DNA of 57,344 nucleotides from Thermodesulfobacteriota bacterium (GTDB taxonomy: Bacteria; Desulfobacterota; Deferrisomatia; Deferrisomatales; JACRMM01): NCBI GenBank assembly GCA_040756475.1, contig JBFLZB010000008.1, positions 1 through 57,344 on the forward strand, given 5' to 3'. The notes under the pieces are model-generated. The model was not told where the DNA came from. It worked only from the letters and a program-made list of their open reading frames with translations, and did not search any database. The stretch's first letter is position 1; each line of letters opens with the position of its first letter. Made by a program: the position numbers and the translations under genes. Below, piece after piece: positions 57,297 through 57,344 of the stretch.

Positions 57297-57344
57297 AATG
57301 GCCCCCTCTCCCTCAGGGAGAGGGCTGGGGTGAGGGTGGGGCGG
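57297..57344. repeat. CCCCTCTCCC / GGGAGAGGG palindromic repeat (family G), partial
   Basis: CCCCCTCTCCCTCAGGGAGA GGGCTGGGGTGAGGG is cut by the window edge. It is the same repeat type as at 32338. Confidence 0.75.

Overview
The window is GC-rich bacterial chromosome, densely packed with genes. The organism is probably an anaerobic Desulfobacterota ('deltaproteobacterial') bacterium. This is inferred from the small and multihaem c-type cytochromes, the PurL with a PurS-like N-terminus beside a long PurQ, the Bacillus-type iron-sulfur PurF, a 4-hydroxybenzoyl-CoA-reductase-type Mo enzyme, and a B12 mutase with a separate cobalamin subunit. No rRNA or marker phylogeny is available, so lineage is unproven.

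Layout. 0.1-2.8 kb (minus): a hypothetical coiled-coil protein, a RES/Xre-MbcA toxin-antitoxin pair and a secreted TPR protein. 3.0-13.0 kb (plus): housekeeping genes, namely a TIGR02757 protein, a WalJ-like metallo-beta-lactamase-fold protein, purB, purL, purQ, purF, pyrE and a lipoprotein. 13.2-14.1 kb (minus): an Xre-HTH protein with one membrane span and an EF-hand loop. 14.4-17.5 kb (plus): a tetrahaem cytochrome, a CAU-anticodon tRNA with a near-perfect promoter, a NIF3-like protein, a zinc-ribbon coiled-coil protein and the RNase P RNA gene. 17.6-22.2 kb (plus): a compact operon of three TlpA/ResA-like thiol oxidoreductases, a multihaem cytochrome and a HEAT-repeat protein. It is followed by an orphan response regulator, a flavodoxin-fold protein and a thioesterase.

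24.2-47.6 kb is one long minus-strand catabolic island of 19 genes. In transcription order it holds: class III CoA-transferase, acyl-CoA dehydrogenase, EtfB, EtfA, FixC, FixX, B12-binding subunit, acyl-CoA mutase, HyuA-like and HyuB-like subunits, two phenylacetate-CoA-ligase-type enzymes, the FAD, 2Fe-2S and Mo subunits of a xanthine-dehydrogenase-family hydroxylase, a YqeB-like protein, and a TRAP transporter (DctP, DctQ, DctM). Divergent from it, 48.0-55.7 kb (plus) encodes a 4-hydroxybenzoyl-CoA-reductase-type enzyme (beta, gamma, alpha), a VOC protein, and the maturation set MoxR, XdhC, XdhC/CoxI and VWA (CoxD/E/F-like). A TrpB2-type tryptophan synthase beta chain ends the window.

Together the divergent operons look like a pathway that imports an organic acid, activates it with CoA, oxidises or reduces it with two Mo enzymes, rearranges its carbon skeleton with B12, and passes electrons through ETF and FixCX to quinone. 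The substrate cannot be read from sequence. Three enzymes deviate at residues that normally decide chemistry or specificity: the HBCR-type Mo subunit, the mutase and the acyl-CoA dehydrogenase.

The second notable feature is about two dozen intergenic repeat elements of roughly ten families. Several are built from 6-, 7- or 9-nt units in two complementary arms that would fold into hairpins. They fill many of the non-overlapping gene junctions, particularly in the catabolic island.
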